From JACVRM01 sp963755085 (lineage in GTDB: Bacteria > Actinomycetota > Thermoleophilia > Gaiellales > Gaiellaceae), in the NCBI GenBank assembly GCA_963755085.1, contig CAVWIN010000022.1:72609-136608 (forward strand): a stretch of 64,000 bases of DNA, read 5' to 3'. The stretch's first letter is position 1. Every line of letters starts with the position of its first letter. The notes beneath the pieces are model-generated. The model saw only the letters and a program-made list of their open reading frames with translations. It was not told where the DNA came from and did no database searches. Of this stretch, positions 25,610 through 35,498 are shown piece after piece. The translations under genes were made by a program, and so were the position numbers.

Positions 25610-26541
25610 GTGCGCGCGGCGGCCGCGATCGCCGTCGCACTCGTTCTCTGCGGCACCGCCCTCGCCGCCGACGCCCGCCTCGACCCGACGTTCGCCCGGA
25701 CGGGCAAGGTCACGATCGACCTCGGCGGCGCCGAGCGGGCCTAGGCGCTCCTGCTGCAGCCGGACGGGAGGATCCTCGTCTCCGGCGCATCGGGCGTCGG
25801 CACGAGCCCAGCCTTCGTCGAGCGGCTGAACGGCGACGGTTCCCCGTCGACACGACGTTCCACGGCGACGGGCGGCTCGTGCTCGACGCGACCGGCGTCG
25901 ACCAGGTGCCGGCGCTCGCGATCCAGGCCGACGGGAAGCTGCTCGTCGTGTGGCAGACGCTGACGACGGCGGGGGAGACCGTCACGTACCACGTGCGGCT
26001 GCTCCGGCTGAACGCCGACGGCACACCTGACACGAGCTTCGCGAGCGGCGGCACGGCGGAGATCTTCACCGGTGGCGCGCCCGGCCTGCAGGGCGGCGGC
26101 CCCGCCGGCGCGCAGGGCATCGCGGTTTTGCCAGACGGGCGGATCGTCGTGCTGCTGGCGACGCAGATCTACGGCCTCGGGCCCGACGGATCGGCGGAAT
26201 GGAGCTCCGGCCTGACGTTTCCCGCCTGACGGCGGAGGGGCACGCGGTCGCCGCGGCGCCAGGGGGGCGCATCCTCGTCGCCGGCTCGTTCGGCGACGCC
26301 GGGACCAGCAACGCCATCGTCGAGGCGTTCTTCACCGGCGGATCCTTCGACACCACGTTCGGCCCGCCCGTCGGCGGTGGGCTCGGCAAGGGCACGGCGG
26401 TGGGCCTCGCTGCGCTCCTGCCGCTCCCCGGCGGCGTACACGGTCGGCCGCGGTACGCACACCTTCCGCGTCCGCGCCGTGAGCAGCGGCCTGAACGGCC
26501 CCGCCGCGACGTTCCGATTCAGCGTCGTCGCGCCCCGCTGA
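25610..26541 (+). pseudogene. Decayed secreted beta-repeat (delta-60) protein
   Basis: A GTG start and signal peptide (RAAAAIAVALVLCGTALA) lead into LDPTFARTGKVTIDLGGAERA, typical of delta-60 repeat proteins, but a TAG at 25742 stops the frame. The repeat continues (ALLLQPDGRILVSGASG) and then shifts frame near 25848, reading FHGDGRLVLD, VPALAIQADGKLLVVW and so on; another break lies near 26225, followed by GGRILVAGSFGDAG in a third frame and a final GTHTFRVRAVSSGLNGPAA segment resembling an Ig/fibronectin-like domain. A stop plus several shifts indicates true decay rather than one read error. Confidence 0.7.
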
Positions 26542-26547
26542 CGGCTC

Positions 26548-26603
26548 AGGGGGCTTTGACGGCACACAGTCTGTGCCCGTGCGGTGTACCGTCAAAGCCC
26601 CCT
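26548..26603. repeat. Long inverted repeat with GGGGGCTTTGACGG arms
   Basis: Positions 26548-26567 and 26584-26603 pair in 19 of 20 positions (15 perfect from the outer end). The loop contains CACAG-t-CTGTG. It sits between the decayed gene and the -10 box of the next gene, so it could be a bidirectional terminator, an operator or a third REP-type family. The right arm touches the TACACT promoter box. Confidence 0.6.
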
Positions 26604-26608
26604 ACACT
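26603..26608 (+). promoter_or_regulatory. -10 box of the accB-fusion operon
   Basis: TACACT ends seven bases before GTG 26616, again fitting a leaderless transcript. It directly follows the long inverted repeat. Confidence 0.5.
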
Positions 26609-26615
26609 CAGCGCC

Positions 26616-28424
26616 GTGCCCGCCCTGGTCGACACCTCCATCCGGCTCCTCAGCCAGGAGCCGCTCGCCGGGCGCCTGCCGACCGCCGAGCTGCTCGGCC
26701 TCGCCGAGATTCTCGACGGCGCCGGGTTCGCGTACCTCGAGGTCTCCGGCGGCGGCGTGTTCGACAGCGCCGTGCGGCGCGGTGTCGAGAGCCCGTGGGA
26801 GCGCATCCGCGCGCTCGACGCCCGCACGACGACGCCGCTCGCGCTCGCGCTGCGCGGCCGCTTCCTCGTCGGCTCGCGCCCGCTCGGCGTCGAGTTCGTG
26901 CGCCGCTTCGTCGCCTCGGCGGCCGAGAGCGGAATCGAGGTCTTCCGCCTCCACGACCCCCTGAACGACGTCTCGAACCTGCGCGAGGCGGGGGAGGCGA
27001 TCACGAGCCTCGACTGCGAGTTCGACGCGGGCCTGATCTACAGCCACGGCACGGCCCAGGACTCGCTCGTCGAGGCCGGCCGCCGGCTGCCCGACCTCGG
27101 CGCCGCCCGCGTGCTCGTCCACGACCCGTCGGGCGCGCTCGAGCCGCACCGGGTGCACGAGCTGATCGGCTCGATCCAGGAGGCGAGCGGCCTGCCCGTC
27201 GGCCTCTACTGCCAGGGCGCCGCCGGCAACGCGCTCGTCGCCGCGCTCGAGGCCGCCCGCGCCGGCGCCGACCGCATTGCCACCGCGGTGTTCCCGGTCG
27301 CGCTGACCGTCCACCGGGTCTCCGGCGAGTCGCTCGCAGAGGCGCTCAGCGGTCTCGGCATCGAGACCGGCATCGACGTGGACGCGCTCTGGCGCGCCTC
27401 CGACCTCGTCGACGAGTTCATCGGCGACCAGCCGGTGACGCCGCTTGCGCCGCGCATCTCCGTCCGCGCCGCCCGGCACCGGCTGCCGGCTGGTCTCGTC
27501 GCCGCGCTCGACACGCACCTGCGCGCGCACGCTGCCGAGGACCGCATCGACGACGTGCTCGCCGAGCTGGAACGCATTCGCGTCGAGGCCGGCTCGCCGC
27601 CGCTCGCCGCGCCGATCGGCCAGGTGCTCGCCTCGCAGGCGCTCCTGCACGTCCTCTCGGCGGAGCGCTACGCGACCGTCGTGGACGAGTTCCGCGACCT
27701 GATGGAGGGCAAGTTCGGGACGCCGCCGGCGCCGTTCGACCCGGACATCCAGCGGGCCGTCGCGCTCACCGCCGACGACGAGCCCGAGGAGGAGCTCGAT
27801 TTCGACGAGCTGCGCGAGGACTCCGTGGGGCTGGCGTCCAGCGAGGAGGAGCTGATCCTGCTGGCCATGTTCGGCGAGGAGGCCGAGCCGCTCCTGCGGG
27901 CGATCCGCGCCCGCGCGACCGGCGAGGAGACGATGCTCGGCGGGGCCGTCGACCAGTCGCGCGCCCAGCGGATCCAGGATCTCGTCCGCGTCGTCCAGGA
28001 GTCGGGCGTCGCGGAGATCACGGTCGAGGAGGGTGACCTGAGGGTGACCGTGCGCCGGACGGAGGACCGCCCGGCGCTCGTCGCCGCGCCCACGCACATC
28101 GGCGTCGCCGAGCCCGTGCCCTCCGCGAACCCGGCGCCGGACGCCGCCTCGAACGGCTTCCTGCGTGTGGAGTCGCCGATGGTCGGCACCTTCTACCGCG
28201 CGCCCGAGCCCGGTGCCGCTTCGTTCGTGGAGGAGGGCGACGTCGTCTCGCCGGGCCAGACCCTGTGCATCCTCGAGGCGATGAAGCTGATGAACCACGT
28301 GAAGGCCGACGCGGCGGGGACCGTGCGCACGATCGCGGTCGGCAACGGCGAGCCCGTCGAGTTCGGCCAGCTCCTCTTCGAGATCGAGCCGGCGCCGGTC
28401 GCGGCCCCGCTCGACGCGGTTTGA
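26616..28424 (+). CDS. Biotin carboxyl carrier protein fused to a degenerate carboxyltransferase domain
   Basis: A 602-residue fusion. Residues about 1-430 follow the OadA/pyruvate-carboxylase carboxyltransferase barrel (FAYLEVSGGGVFDSAVRRG, SPWERIRALD, LRGRFLVGSRP, VFRLHDPLNDVSNL). The four metal ligands of that family are missing: TLRDAHQS is SIRLLSQE, the carbamylated Lys of IKDMAGLL is His in VHDPSGAL, and HTH is YCQ in GLYCQGAAGN. Residues about 450-602 are a complete AccB: QRIQDLVRVVQESGVAEITV, a Pro/Ala linker, then the biotinyl domain with EAMKLMN. It overlaps accC, so it very likely carries biotin for acetyl-CoA carboxylase; the barrel is probably structural or regulatory. Confidence 0.85.
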   Translation: MPALVDTSIRLLSQEPLAGRLPTAELLGLAEILDGAGFAYLEVSGGGVFDSAVRRGVESPWERIRALDARTTTPLALALRGRFLVGSRPLGVEFVRRFVASAAESGIEVFRLHDPLNDVSNLREAGEAITSLDCEFDAGLIYSHGTAQDSLVEAGRRLPDLGAARVLVHDPSGALEPHRVHELIGSIQEASGLPVGLYCQGAAGNALVAALEAARAGADRIATAVFPVALTVHRVSGESLAEALSGLGIETGIDVDALWRASDLVDEFIGDQPVTPLAPRISVRAARHRLPAGLVAALDTHLRAHAAEDRIDDVLAELERIRVEAGSPPLAAPIGQVLASQALLHVLSAERYATVVDEFRDLMEGKFGTPPAPFDPDIQRAVALTADDEPEEELDFDELREDSVGLASSEEELILLAMFGEEAEPLLRAIRARATGEETMLGGAVDQSRAQRIQDLVRVVQESGVAEITVEEGDLRVTVRRTEDRPALVAAPTHIGVAEPVPSANPAPDAASNGFLRVESPMVGTFYRAPEPGAASFVEEGDVVSPGQTLCILEAMKLMNHVKADAAGTVRTIAVGNGEPVEFGQLLFEIEPAPVAAPLDAV

Positions 28425-29782
28425 CCTTCAACCGGGTGCTCGTCGCGAACCGCGGCGAGGTGGCGGTGCGCGTGATCCGGGCGCTGCACGAGGCCGGCGC
28501 CGAGGCGGTCGCCATCTACTCGACGGCGGACGAGGACTCGCTGCACGTCCGCATGGCAGACCGCGCCGTGCGCATCGGCCCGCCCGCGGCCGCCGGCAGC
28601 TACCTGAACATCCCGTCGGTCATCGCCGCCGGCGTGACGACCGGGTGCGAGGCCGTGCACCCGGGCTGGGGCTTCCTGGCCGAGAACCCCGCCTTCGCCG
28701 AGGCGTGCGCCGACAACGACCTGGTCTTCGTCGGCCCGCTCCCGGACACGATGGCGCGCATGGGCGACAAGGTCCGCGCGAAGCAGGAGATGCGCGCCGC
28801 CAACGTCCCGCTCGTTCCCGGCAGCGAGGGCCCGGTGGACGCGGACGAGGCCAGACAGGTCGCAGGGGAGGTGGGCTACCCGGTGCTGCTCAAGGCCGTC
28901 GCCGGCGGGGGCGGGCGCGGCATGCGCCGCGTCGACAGCCCCGACCGGATCGCGGAGGCATACGCGCTCGCCTCGGGCGAGGCCGAGGCCGCGTTCTCGG
29001 ACGGCTCCATCTACGTCGAGAAGGTCGTCGCGCCCGCGCGCCACGTCGAGATCCAGGTGCTCGGCGACTCCCACGGCGGCGTGCTCACGCTCGGCGAGCG
29101 CGAGTGCTCGATCCAGCGGCGCCACCAGAAGCTGATCGAGGAGTCGCCGTCGGTGGCGCTCACGCCCGAGGGCCGCGAGGAGATGGAGGCGGCCGCCGAG
29201 CGCGCCTGCCAGCGGCTCGGCTACCGCAACGCCGGCACGTTCGAGTTCCTGCTCGCGCCCGACGGCGCGTTCTACTTCATCGAGCTGAACGCCCGGCTCC
29301 AGGTCGAGCACCCGGTCACCGAGCTGATCACGGGCATCGACCTCGTGCGCGAGCAGCTCCGCGTCGCGGCCGGCGAGCCGCTCAGCCACACCGGCCGTGC
29401 GCCGCGCCGGGGCCACGCAATCGAGGTGCGCGTCAACGCCGAGGACCCGGCGCGCGACTTCATGCCGTCACCCGGCCGCGTCGACCGCTTCCGCGTGCCG
29501 CTCGGCCCGGGCGTCCGGGTCGACACGCACATCGAGGAGGGCGCGTCGGTACCGCCCTACTACGACTCGCTGCTGGCCAAGGTGATCGTCTGGGACGTCG
29601 ACCGGCCGAGCGCGATCGCCCGCTCGCTGCGCGCGCTCGGCGAGCTCGAGGTGCGGGGCGTGGCGACGACCGCCGGCGTGGCCGCCGACGTCATGCGCAC
29701 GGAGGAGTTCGCGGAGGGCCGCTACTCGACATCGTTCCTCGAGGAGGCGGCCGGGCGGCTCCCGGCCCTCGCCCTTGAGTAG
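28421..29782 (+). CDS. accC: Biotin carboxylase subunit
   Basis: Carboxylates biotin with ATP and bicarbonate, the first half of acetyl-CoA carboxylase. The 453-residue product starts at TTG 28421 (LTFNRVLVANRGEVAVRVIR), overlapping the accB stop as TTGA. ATP-grasp motifs: KAVAGGGGRGMR, VEIQVLGDSHG, ERECSIQRRHQKLIEE, ELNARLQVEHPVTE, and the C-terminal RVNAEDP. The carboxyltransferase genes accA and accD are not in the window. Stop overlaps nusB. Confidence 0.96.
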   Translation: MTFNRVLVANRGEVAVRVIRALHEAGAEAVAIYSTADEDSLHVRMADRAVRIGPPAAAGSYLNIPSVIAAGVTTGCEAVHPGWGFLAENPAFAEACADNDLVFVGPLPDTMARMGDKVRAKQEMRAANVPLVPGSEGPVDADEARQVAGEVGYPVLLKAVAGGGGRGMRRVDSPDRIAEAYALASGEAEAAFSDGSIYVEKVVAPARHVEIQVLGDSHGGVLTLGERECSIQRRHQKLIEESPSVALTPEGREEMEAAAERACQRLGYRNAGTFEFLLAPDGAFYFIELNARLQVEHPVTELITGIDLVREQLRVAAGEPLSHTGRAPRRGHAIEVRVNAEDPARDFMPSPGRVDRFRVPLGPGVRVDTHIEEGASVPPYYDSLLAKVIVWDVDRPSAIARSLRALGELEVRGVATTAGVAADVMRTEEFAEGRYSTSFLEEAAGRLPALALE

Positions 29783-30158
29783 CCGCCGCCAGGCCCGGCG
29801 CACCGCCCTCGTCCTGCTCTACCAGTGGGACCTGACCGGGCAGCCGCTCGGCTCGCTCTACCTCGGCGACATCGACCCCTTCGCGCTCGAGCTGGCGCGG
29901 CCCGTGGTCGAGAACGCGCCGGCGCTCGACGCCCGCATCACCTCGTCGGCGAAGGATTGGACGGCCGACCGCCTGGGCGCCGTCGAGCGCAACGTCCTGC
30001 GTCTCGCCGTGCAGGAGCTCGACACCGGTGAAGCGCCGCATGAGGTGGTGATCGCCGAGGCCGTCGCCCTTGCGAAGCGCTACGCGAGCCCCGATGCGGC
30101 CCGCCTCGTGAACGGCATCCTCGGCAGAATCGCGGAACTGTCGCCGAGATTCCAATGA
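29775..30158 (+). CDS. nusB: Transcription antitermination protein NusB
   Basis: NusB works with NusE (S10) in antitermination of rRNA operons. The 127-residue all-helical product starts at TTG 29775 inside the accC end (SSRRQARRTALVLLYQWDLTG) and has the family C terminus EVVIAEAVALAKRYASPDAARLVNGILGRI. The efp-accB-accC-nusB order is common in Gram-positive genomes. Stop overlaps the next ATG. Confidence 0.93.
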   Translation: MSSRRQARRTALVLLYQWDLTGQPLGSLYLGDIDPFALELARPVVENAPALDARITSSAKDWTADRLGAVERNVLRLAVQELDTGEAPHEVVIAEAVALAKRYASPDAARLVNGILGRIAELSPRFQ

Positions 30159-30332
30159 GCGAAGCTGAAGACGCCCTTACGCGTGCCGAGGAGCTGCTTG
30201 CGCAGCTGGAGACGGTGCGCGCGCAGCTCGAGGCGACCGAGGACCCGGAGGCGGCGATCGACATGCTCAGCGAGCTGAGCCGGATCGCGAAAGAGGTCGA
30301 CTCCGAGCTCAACCGCGCCAAGCGGGCGGCGG

Positions 30333-30346
<14 letters not shown>
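30155..30346 (+). CDS. xseB: Small helical protein, probably exonuclease VII small subunit
   Basis: A 63-residue, almost purely helical acidic protein (EDALTRAEELLAQLETVRAQ, then SELSRIAKEVDSELNRAKRA). Its size, composition and place between nusB and the polyprenyl synthase match XseB, the small subunit of exonuclease VII, but the typical SLEEALELFEEG stretch is not obvious and the large subunit xseA is not adjacent. XseB-like is therefore the best but not certain call. Confidence 0.6.
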
Positions 30347-31103
<757 letters not shown>

Positions 31104-31146
31104 GCCGAATCTGCGCCGTGCCCTCCGTCCGCGCCGACCGCGCGCC

Positions 31147-31152
31147 TACCCT
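31147..31152 (+). promoter_or_regulatory. -10 box ahead of tlyA
   Basis: TACCCT lies seven bases before ATG 31160. This supports starting TlyA at 31160 rather than at the upstream in-frame ATG 31100, and suggests that the tlyA-pyrG block has its own promoter. Confidence 0.45.
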
Positions 31153-31159
31153 CTACCGG

Positions 31160-31924
31160 ATGAAGAAGCGCCTCGACGTCCTGCTCGTGGAGCGCGGCCT
31201 GGCCGCGTCCCGGTCGCAGGCGCAGGCGCTCGTCATGGCCGGCCGCGTGCCCGGCCACGCGAAGGCAGGCGAGCAGGTCGACGAGGACGCCGACGTCGTC
31301 GTCGAGGCCCCGCCGCGCTTCGTCTCCCGGGCGGGCGAGAAGCTCGAGCACGCCCTCGAGCGTCTCGACCTCGACGTCCGCGGCCTCGACTGCCTCGACG
31401 TCGGCGCCTCGACCGGCGGCTTCACGGACTGCCTGCTCCAGCGCGGCGCCGCGCGCGTGATCGCGCTTGACGTCGGCCACGGCCAGCTCGACCAGAGGCT
31501 GCGCGACGACGCGCGCGTGACGGTGCTCGAGCGCACGAACGCCCGCTTCGTCGAGGAGCTGCCGTTCCCGCCCGAGCTGATCACCTGCGACGTCTCCTTC
31601 ATCAGCGTCCGCACCGCGCTGCCGCCCGTCCTGCGGCTCTCGAAGCCGGGCTGGCAGGCCCTCGTCATGGTCAAGCCGCAGTTCGAGGCCGGCCGCGGCG
31701 ACGTCGGCCGCGGCGGCGTGGTCAGGGACGTCGGGACGCGCCGCCGCGTCGTGCGCGAGGTGGCCGAGGCCGCCCTCGGGTGGGGCGCCGAGCCGCGCGG
31801 CGTGGCCGACTCCGGCCTGCCCGGCCCGAAGGGCAACCGCGAGACCTTCCTCTACCTCGTCCAGACCGAGCATCCCGGGCTCCCCGATGACCTCGACGAC
31901 CGGATCGACGCCGAAGTCCGCTGA
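31160..31924 (+). CDS. tlyA: TlyA-family rRNA 2'-O-methyltransferase
   Basis: TlyA methylates 2'-hydroxyls in 16S and 23S rRNA in mycobacteria, affecting capreomycin sensitivity. The N-terminal S4 RNA-binding domain reads KKRLDVLLVERGLAASRSQA; the FtsJ-like methyltransferase domain has LDCLDVGASTGGFTDCLL, ALDVGHGQL, CDVSFISV and MVKPQFEAGR. An earlier in-frame ATG at 31100 would add 20 residues not typical of the family. It overlaps nadK by 38 bases. Confidence 0.93.
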   Translation: MKKRLDVLLVERGLAASRSQAQALVMAGRVPGHAKAGEQVDEDADVVVEAPPRFVSRAGEKLEHALERLDLDVRGLDCLDVGASTGGFTDCLLQRGAARVIALDVGHGQLDQRLRDDARVTVLERTNARFVEELPFPPELITCDVSFISVRTALPPVLRLSKPGWQALVMVKPQFEAGRGDVGRGGVVRDVGTRRRVVREVAEAALGWGAEPRGVADSGLPGPKGNRETFLYLVQTEHPGLPDDLDDRIDAEVR

Positions 31925-32705
31925 CGCCGTCCGGCGGGCCGCCGTGTTCCTGCACGGCAGGCGCGACCTGGTGGCGACCGCGTACGACCGTCTGCGCGAG
32001 ATCGCCCGCCGCGCCGGCGTCGAGCTCGTCGAGGACGGCGAGCAGACCGACCTGGCCGTTGTTCTGGGCGGGGACGGCACGATGATCCGCGCCCTGACGC
32101 GGTACCTCGGCACCGACGTGCCGGTGCTCGGCGTCAACTTCGGGCGCGTCGGCTTCCTGACCTCGATTCCCGCGGCCGAGCTCGACGAAGGGCTCGAGCG
32201 CGCGTTCGCGGGCGACTTCCAGGTCGCCGACCTGCCGACGCTCGACGTGCGGGTCGACGGCGAGGCACACGTGGCGGTCAACGACGTCGTCGTCCACGCC
32301 ACGTCGCTCGGCCGCATGGTCGAGCTGAACTGGGAGGTTGGCGGCGAGGACTTCGGGACGCTCCCCTGCGACGGCATCGTCTGCTCGGCCCCGTCCGGCT
32401 CGACCGCCTACAACCTGTCGAACGGCGGCCCGGTGCTCGCCTGGGGCCTCGACGCGATGGCGATCACGTTCATCGCGCCGCACTCGCTCCGAGTCCGGCC
32501 GCTCGTCATCGGGCGAAACGCCGAGATCGTCATCCGCAACTACACGGCGGACGTGCTCGCGTCGGTGCTGGTCGACGGCCACACGACCGCGGAGATCGGC
32601 GGCGGCCCCGAGGTGCACGTCAGGCTCGGCGAGCAGCGCAGCCGGCTCGCGATGTTGCCGGAGTCGGTCTTCTTCCGCCGCTACCGCGAGAGCTTTGCTT
32701 CGTAG
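31887..32705 (+). CDS. nadK: NAD kinase
   Basis: Phosphorylates NAD to NADP. The 272-residue product has the GGDGTM motif (VVLGGDGTMIRALT), LGVNFGRVGFLTSI, the substrate loop NDVVVH and the second signature CSAPSGSTAYNLSNGGP. The order tlyA-nadK-recN is the Mycobacterium order. Start ATG 31887 is inside tlyA; later starts would cut the first strand, so it is kept. Confidence 0.95.
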   Translation: MTSTTGSTPKSADAVRRAAVFLHGRRDLVATAYDRLREIARRAGVELVEDGEQTDLAVVLGGDGTMIRALTRYLGTDVPVLGVNFGRVGFLTSIPAAELDEGLERAFAGDFQVADLPTLDVRVDGEAHVAVNDVVVHATSLGRMVELNWEVGGEDFGTLPCDGIVCSAPSGSTAYNLSNGGPVLAWGLDAMAITFIAPHSLRVRPLVIGRNAEIVIRNYTADVLASVLVDGHTTAEIGGGPEVHVRLGEQRSRLAMLPESVFFRRYRESFAS

Positions 32706-34311
32706 CCTGCGCATCGAGAACCTCGTGCTCATCCGCGAGGCCGAGCTCGAGCTCGGCCCGGGGCTGAACGCGATCACCGGGGAGACGGGCGCCGGCAAGA
32801 CGATCCTCGCCCAGGCGCTCGGCATGCTGCTCGGCGCCCGCGCCGATGCATCGGTGATCGGGCCGGCCGGGGCGGAGGCGTACGTCGAGGCCGAGCTCGA
32901 CCTGCCCTCCGACGACGAGGCGCTGGGCGAGCTCGCCGAGCTCAAGCCCGAGGGCGAGGAGACGCTCGTGCTCGCCCGCCGCGTCTTCGCCGACGGGCGC
33001 ACACGTGCCTACGCCTGGGGCCGCAGCGTGGCCCGTGAGGACGTGGCCGCGGCGGCCGAGCGGCTGATCGCCATGTCCGGCCAGTTCGAGCAGCGGCGGC
33101 TCTCGCGACCGGCGTTCCAGCTCGCCGTGCTCGACGCCTTCGCCGGCGCCGACAGGTCGGAGACGCGTGCCGCCTGGCGCAAGCTCGCGGCCGCCCGCGA
33201 GCGGCTGGCCGAGGCCGAGCGCGACGCGGGGCGATCCGAGGAGCGGCTCGCGGAGCTGCGTGCGCTCGTCGAGGACGCGGGCGACTTCAGGCCGGGCGAG
33301 GAGGACGAGCTGCGCGCCGAGCGCGAGCGCGTCCGGCACGTCGCCGAGCTCGGCGAGGGAGCGTCGACGGCGGCGGCCGCACTGTCGCCGGACGACGGCG
33401 AGGGCGCGACCGAGCTCGTCGCGCACGCCGAGGGCGCGTTGCTGCCGCTCGGCGCGATCGCGCCGGAGCTCGCCCGCATCGCCGAGGAGCTCCGCGACGC
33501 CGCTGTGCGGCTGCGCGAGGCGAGCGCCGACCTGCGCGGGTTCGTCGCCTCGCTGGACGCCGACCCCGGCCGCCTCCAGGAGGTCGAGGAGCGGCTCGAC
33601 GCGATGGCGACCGCGCGGCGGCGCTTCGGCGCGGCCTCGTACGACGAGCTGCTCGAGCGCCTCGAGGAGGCCCGTGCGGAGCTGGACGCGCGCGACGCCG
33701 GCCTCGACCCGGTCGACGTGGCGCAGCGCGCGGCCGATGCGGCCGAGGAGCGCTGGCAGAAGGCCGCCGGCGCGCTGCACAAGCGGCGCGTCAAGGCCGC
33801 CGGCCCGTTCGCGGAGGCAGTCTCCGAGCGGCTGGCGTCGCTCGGCCTCGGTGCCGGCGAGTTCGCGGCAGAGCTCGGTGACGCCGAACCCGGAGCGACG
33901 GGCCGCGACGCGGTCTCGTTCCTCGTCCGCCCGAACCCCGGCATGCCGCTCGCGCCGGCAGCGCAGACCGCGTCAGGCGGGGAGCTCTCGCGCATCGCGC
34001 TGGCGATCGCGGCAGTGGCCGGCGGGGACACGATGGTCTTCGACGAGATCGACGCCGGCATCGGCGGGCAGACGGCGCATGCGGTCGCGGCGCTGCTCGA
34101 GGAGCTCGCCGGCTCGGCGCAGGTGGTCACGATCACGCACCTCCCGCAGATCGCGAGCCGGGCGCAGCGGCACTTCAGCGTCGAGAAGGTGCCGGGCGAC
34201 CCGACGCACACGCGCATCGAGCAGCTCGACGATGTTGCACGAAGCGCGGAGCTGGAACGTATGCTCGGCGGCCGAGAGTTCGTAGCGGCCGTCGTAGCCG
34301 ATGACCATTAA
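32695..34311 (+). CDS. recN: DNA repair protein RecN
   Basis: An SMC-like ATPase in double-strand break repair. Start TTG 32695 gives LRSLRIENLVLIREAELELG with Walker A GETGAGKT near residue 36. A long Glu/Arg/Ala-rich coiled-coil arm occupies about 150-380. The C-terminal half carries the ABC signature SGGELSRIALAI and Walker B TMVFDEIDAGIGGQTA, then VVTITHLPQIASRA. Length 538 residues is normal. Overlaps nadK by 11 bases and steA by 11. Confidence 0.95.
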   Translation: MLRSLRIENLVLIREAELELGPGLNAITGETGAGKTILAQALGMLLGARADASVIGPAGAEAYVEAELDLPSDDEALGELAELKPEGEETLVLARRVFADGRTRAYAWGRSVAREDVAAAAERLIAMSGQFEQRRLSRPAFQLAVLDAFAGADRSETRAAWRKLAAARERLAEAERDAGRSEERLAELRALVEDAGDFRPGEEDELRAERERVRHVAELGEGASTAAAALSPDDGEGATELVAHAEGALLPLGAIAPELARIAEELRDAAVRLREASADLRGFVASLDADPGRLQEVEERLDAMATARRRFGAASYDELLERLEEARAELDARDAGLDPVDVAQRAADAAEERWQKAAGALHKRRVKAAGPFAEAVSERLASLGLGAGEFAAELGDAEPGATGRDAVSFLVRPNPGMPLAPAAQTASGGELSRIALAIAAVAGGDTMVFDEIDAGIGGQTAHAVAALLEELAGSAQVVTITHLPQIASRAQRHFSVEKVPGDPTHTRIEQLDDVARSAELERMLGGREFVAAVVADDH

Positions 34312-35485
34312 CGCCCGACTGGAATCGATCCTCGCACTGCCGCGCACCACGCGGTCGTTCGTCGAGTACTCGGGCACGGCGCGGCTCGACCGGCGCACCA
34401 AGCAGCTCGTCCGGCGACTCGAGGCCGGCGACATCGCGATCATCGACCATGCCGACGTCGACCGCGTCTCGGCCGAGGAGCTCGCCGAGTCCGGCGTGCG
34501 GATCGTCGTCAACGTGGCGCCGTCGCAGACGGGGCGCTACCCGAACCCCGGCCCGCTGCAGCTCGTCCAGGCGGGCGTCTGCCTGATCGACGCGCCCGGC
34601 GCCGACCTGTTCGACACAGTCGCGGAGGGCAGCCGGATCACCGTCCGCGGCGGCAACGTCTATCGCGGCAGCGTGCAGGTGGCGAGCGGCAGCGTGCTCA
34701 CGGAGGTTGAGCTGACCGAGGCGCTCGCCGACCAGCGCACGCGCGTCACCGAGGCGCTCGCGGCGTTCGCCGACAACACGATGCGCTACCTGCGCGACGA
34801 GGGCCGGCTGCTCGCCGAGGGCATCCAGTTTCCGCAGCTCGACACCCGCTTCCGCGACCGGCACGCGCTCGTCGTCGCACGCGGACCGGGCCACAAGCGC
34901 GACCTGCGCATCGTCAAGCCGTACGTGCGCGACTTCCGGCCGGTGCTCGTCGGCGTCGACGGCGGCGCGGATGCGCTCATCGACGCCGGCTACAAGCCGG
35001 ACGTGATCGTCGGCGACATGGACTCGGTCTCCGACCGGGCGCTCCGCTCGGGCGCCGAGATCGTCGTGCACGCCTACGAGGACGGCGTCGCGCCGGGCGC
35101 GCCGCGCGCGCAGGCGCTGGGCGTCCCGTTCCATCTCGTGCCGGCGCCGGGCGTGAGCGAGGACGTCGCCATGCTGCTCGCCTACGAGAAGGGCGCCGAG
35201 CTGATCGTCGCCGTGGGCACGCACTTCAACCTGACCGAGTTCCTGGAGCGGAACCGGTCGGGGATGTCGTCGACGTTCCTGACGCGCCTGCGGGTGGGGG
35301 AGATCCTCGTCGACGCGAAGGGCGTCTCCCGGCTGCAAAGCCGGCGCGTCGGCGTGTGGCCGCTGGTGGTGATCGCCCTCGCCGGACTGGCCGCGATCCT
35401 CGTGGCGATCCTCGTCTCGCCGGCGATCCGCGACGTGCTCGACCTCGTGGGCACCCGGCTGCGCGACGCGCTCGGCATCGGCTGA
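34301..35485 (+). CDS. steA: SteA-like cytokinetic ring protein
   Basis: A 394-residue homologue of corynebacterial SteA, a thiamin-pyrophosphokinase-like fold protein that acts with SteB at the division site. Recognisable parts: GTARLDRRTKQLVRRLEAGD, VNVAPSQTGRYPNPGPL, DTRFRDRHALVVARGPGHKRD, VGVDGGADALIDAGYKPDVIVGDMDS, ending with a transmembrane helix (WPLVVIALAGLAAILVAILV). The membrane anchor at the C terminus and the next gene (SteB) agree with the known pair. A repeat lies in the gap after it. Confidence 0.85.
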   Translation: MTINARLESILALPRTTRSFVEYSGTARLDRRTKQLVRRLEAGDIAIIDHADVDRVSAEELAESGVRIVVNVAPSQTGRYPNPGPLQLVQAGVCLIDAPGADLFDTVAEGSRITVRGGNVYRGSVQVASGSVLTEVELTEALADQRTRVTEALAAFADNTMRYLRDEGRLLAEGIQFPQLDTRFRDRHALVVARGPGHKRDLRIVKPYVRDFRPVLVGVDGGADALIDAGYKPDVIVGDMDSVSDRALRSGAEIVVHAYEDGVAPGAPRAQALGVPFHLVPAPGVSEDVAMLLAYEKGAELIVAVGTHFNLTEFLERNRSGMSSTFLTRLRVGEILVDAKGVSRLQSRRVGVWPLVVIALAGLAAILVAILVSPAIRDVLDLVGTRLRDALGIG

Positions 35486-35498
35486 CCAAGCCGCCGCT

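Noticed and set aside
25742..25744. In-frame TAG as a possible recoded amino acid in the delta-60 repeat gene
   Set aside because: The same gene has at least two further frame breaks, so it is simply decayed; a TAC or TAT to TAG change at a usual Tyr position explains it.
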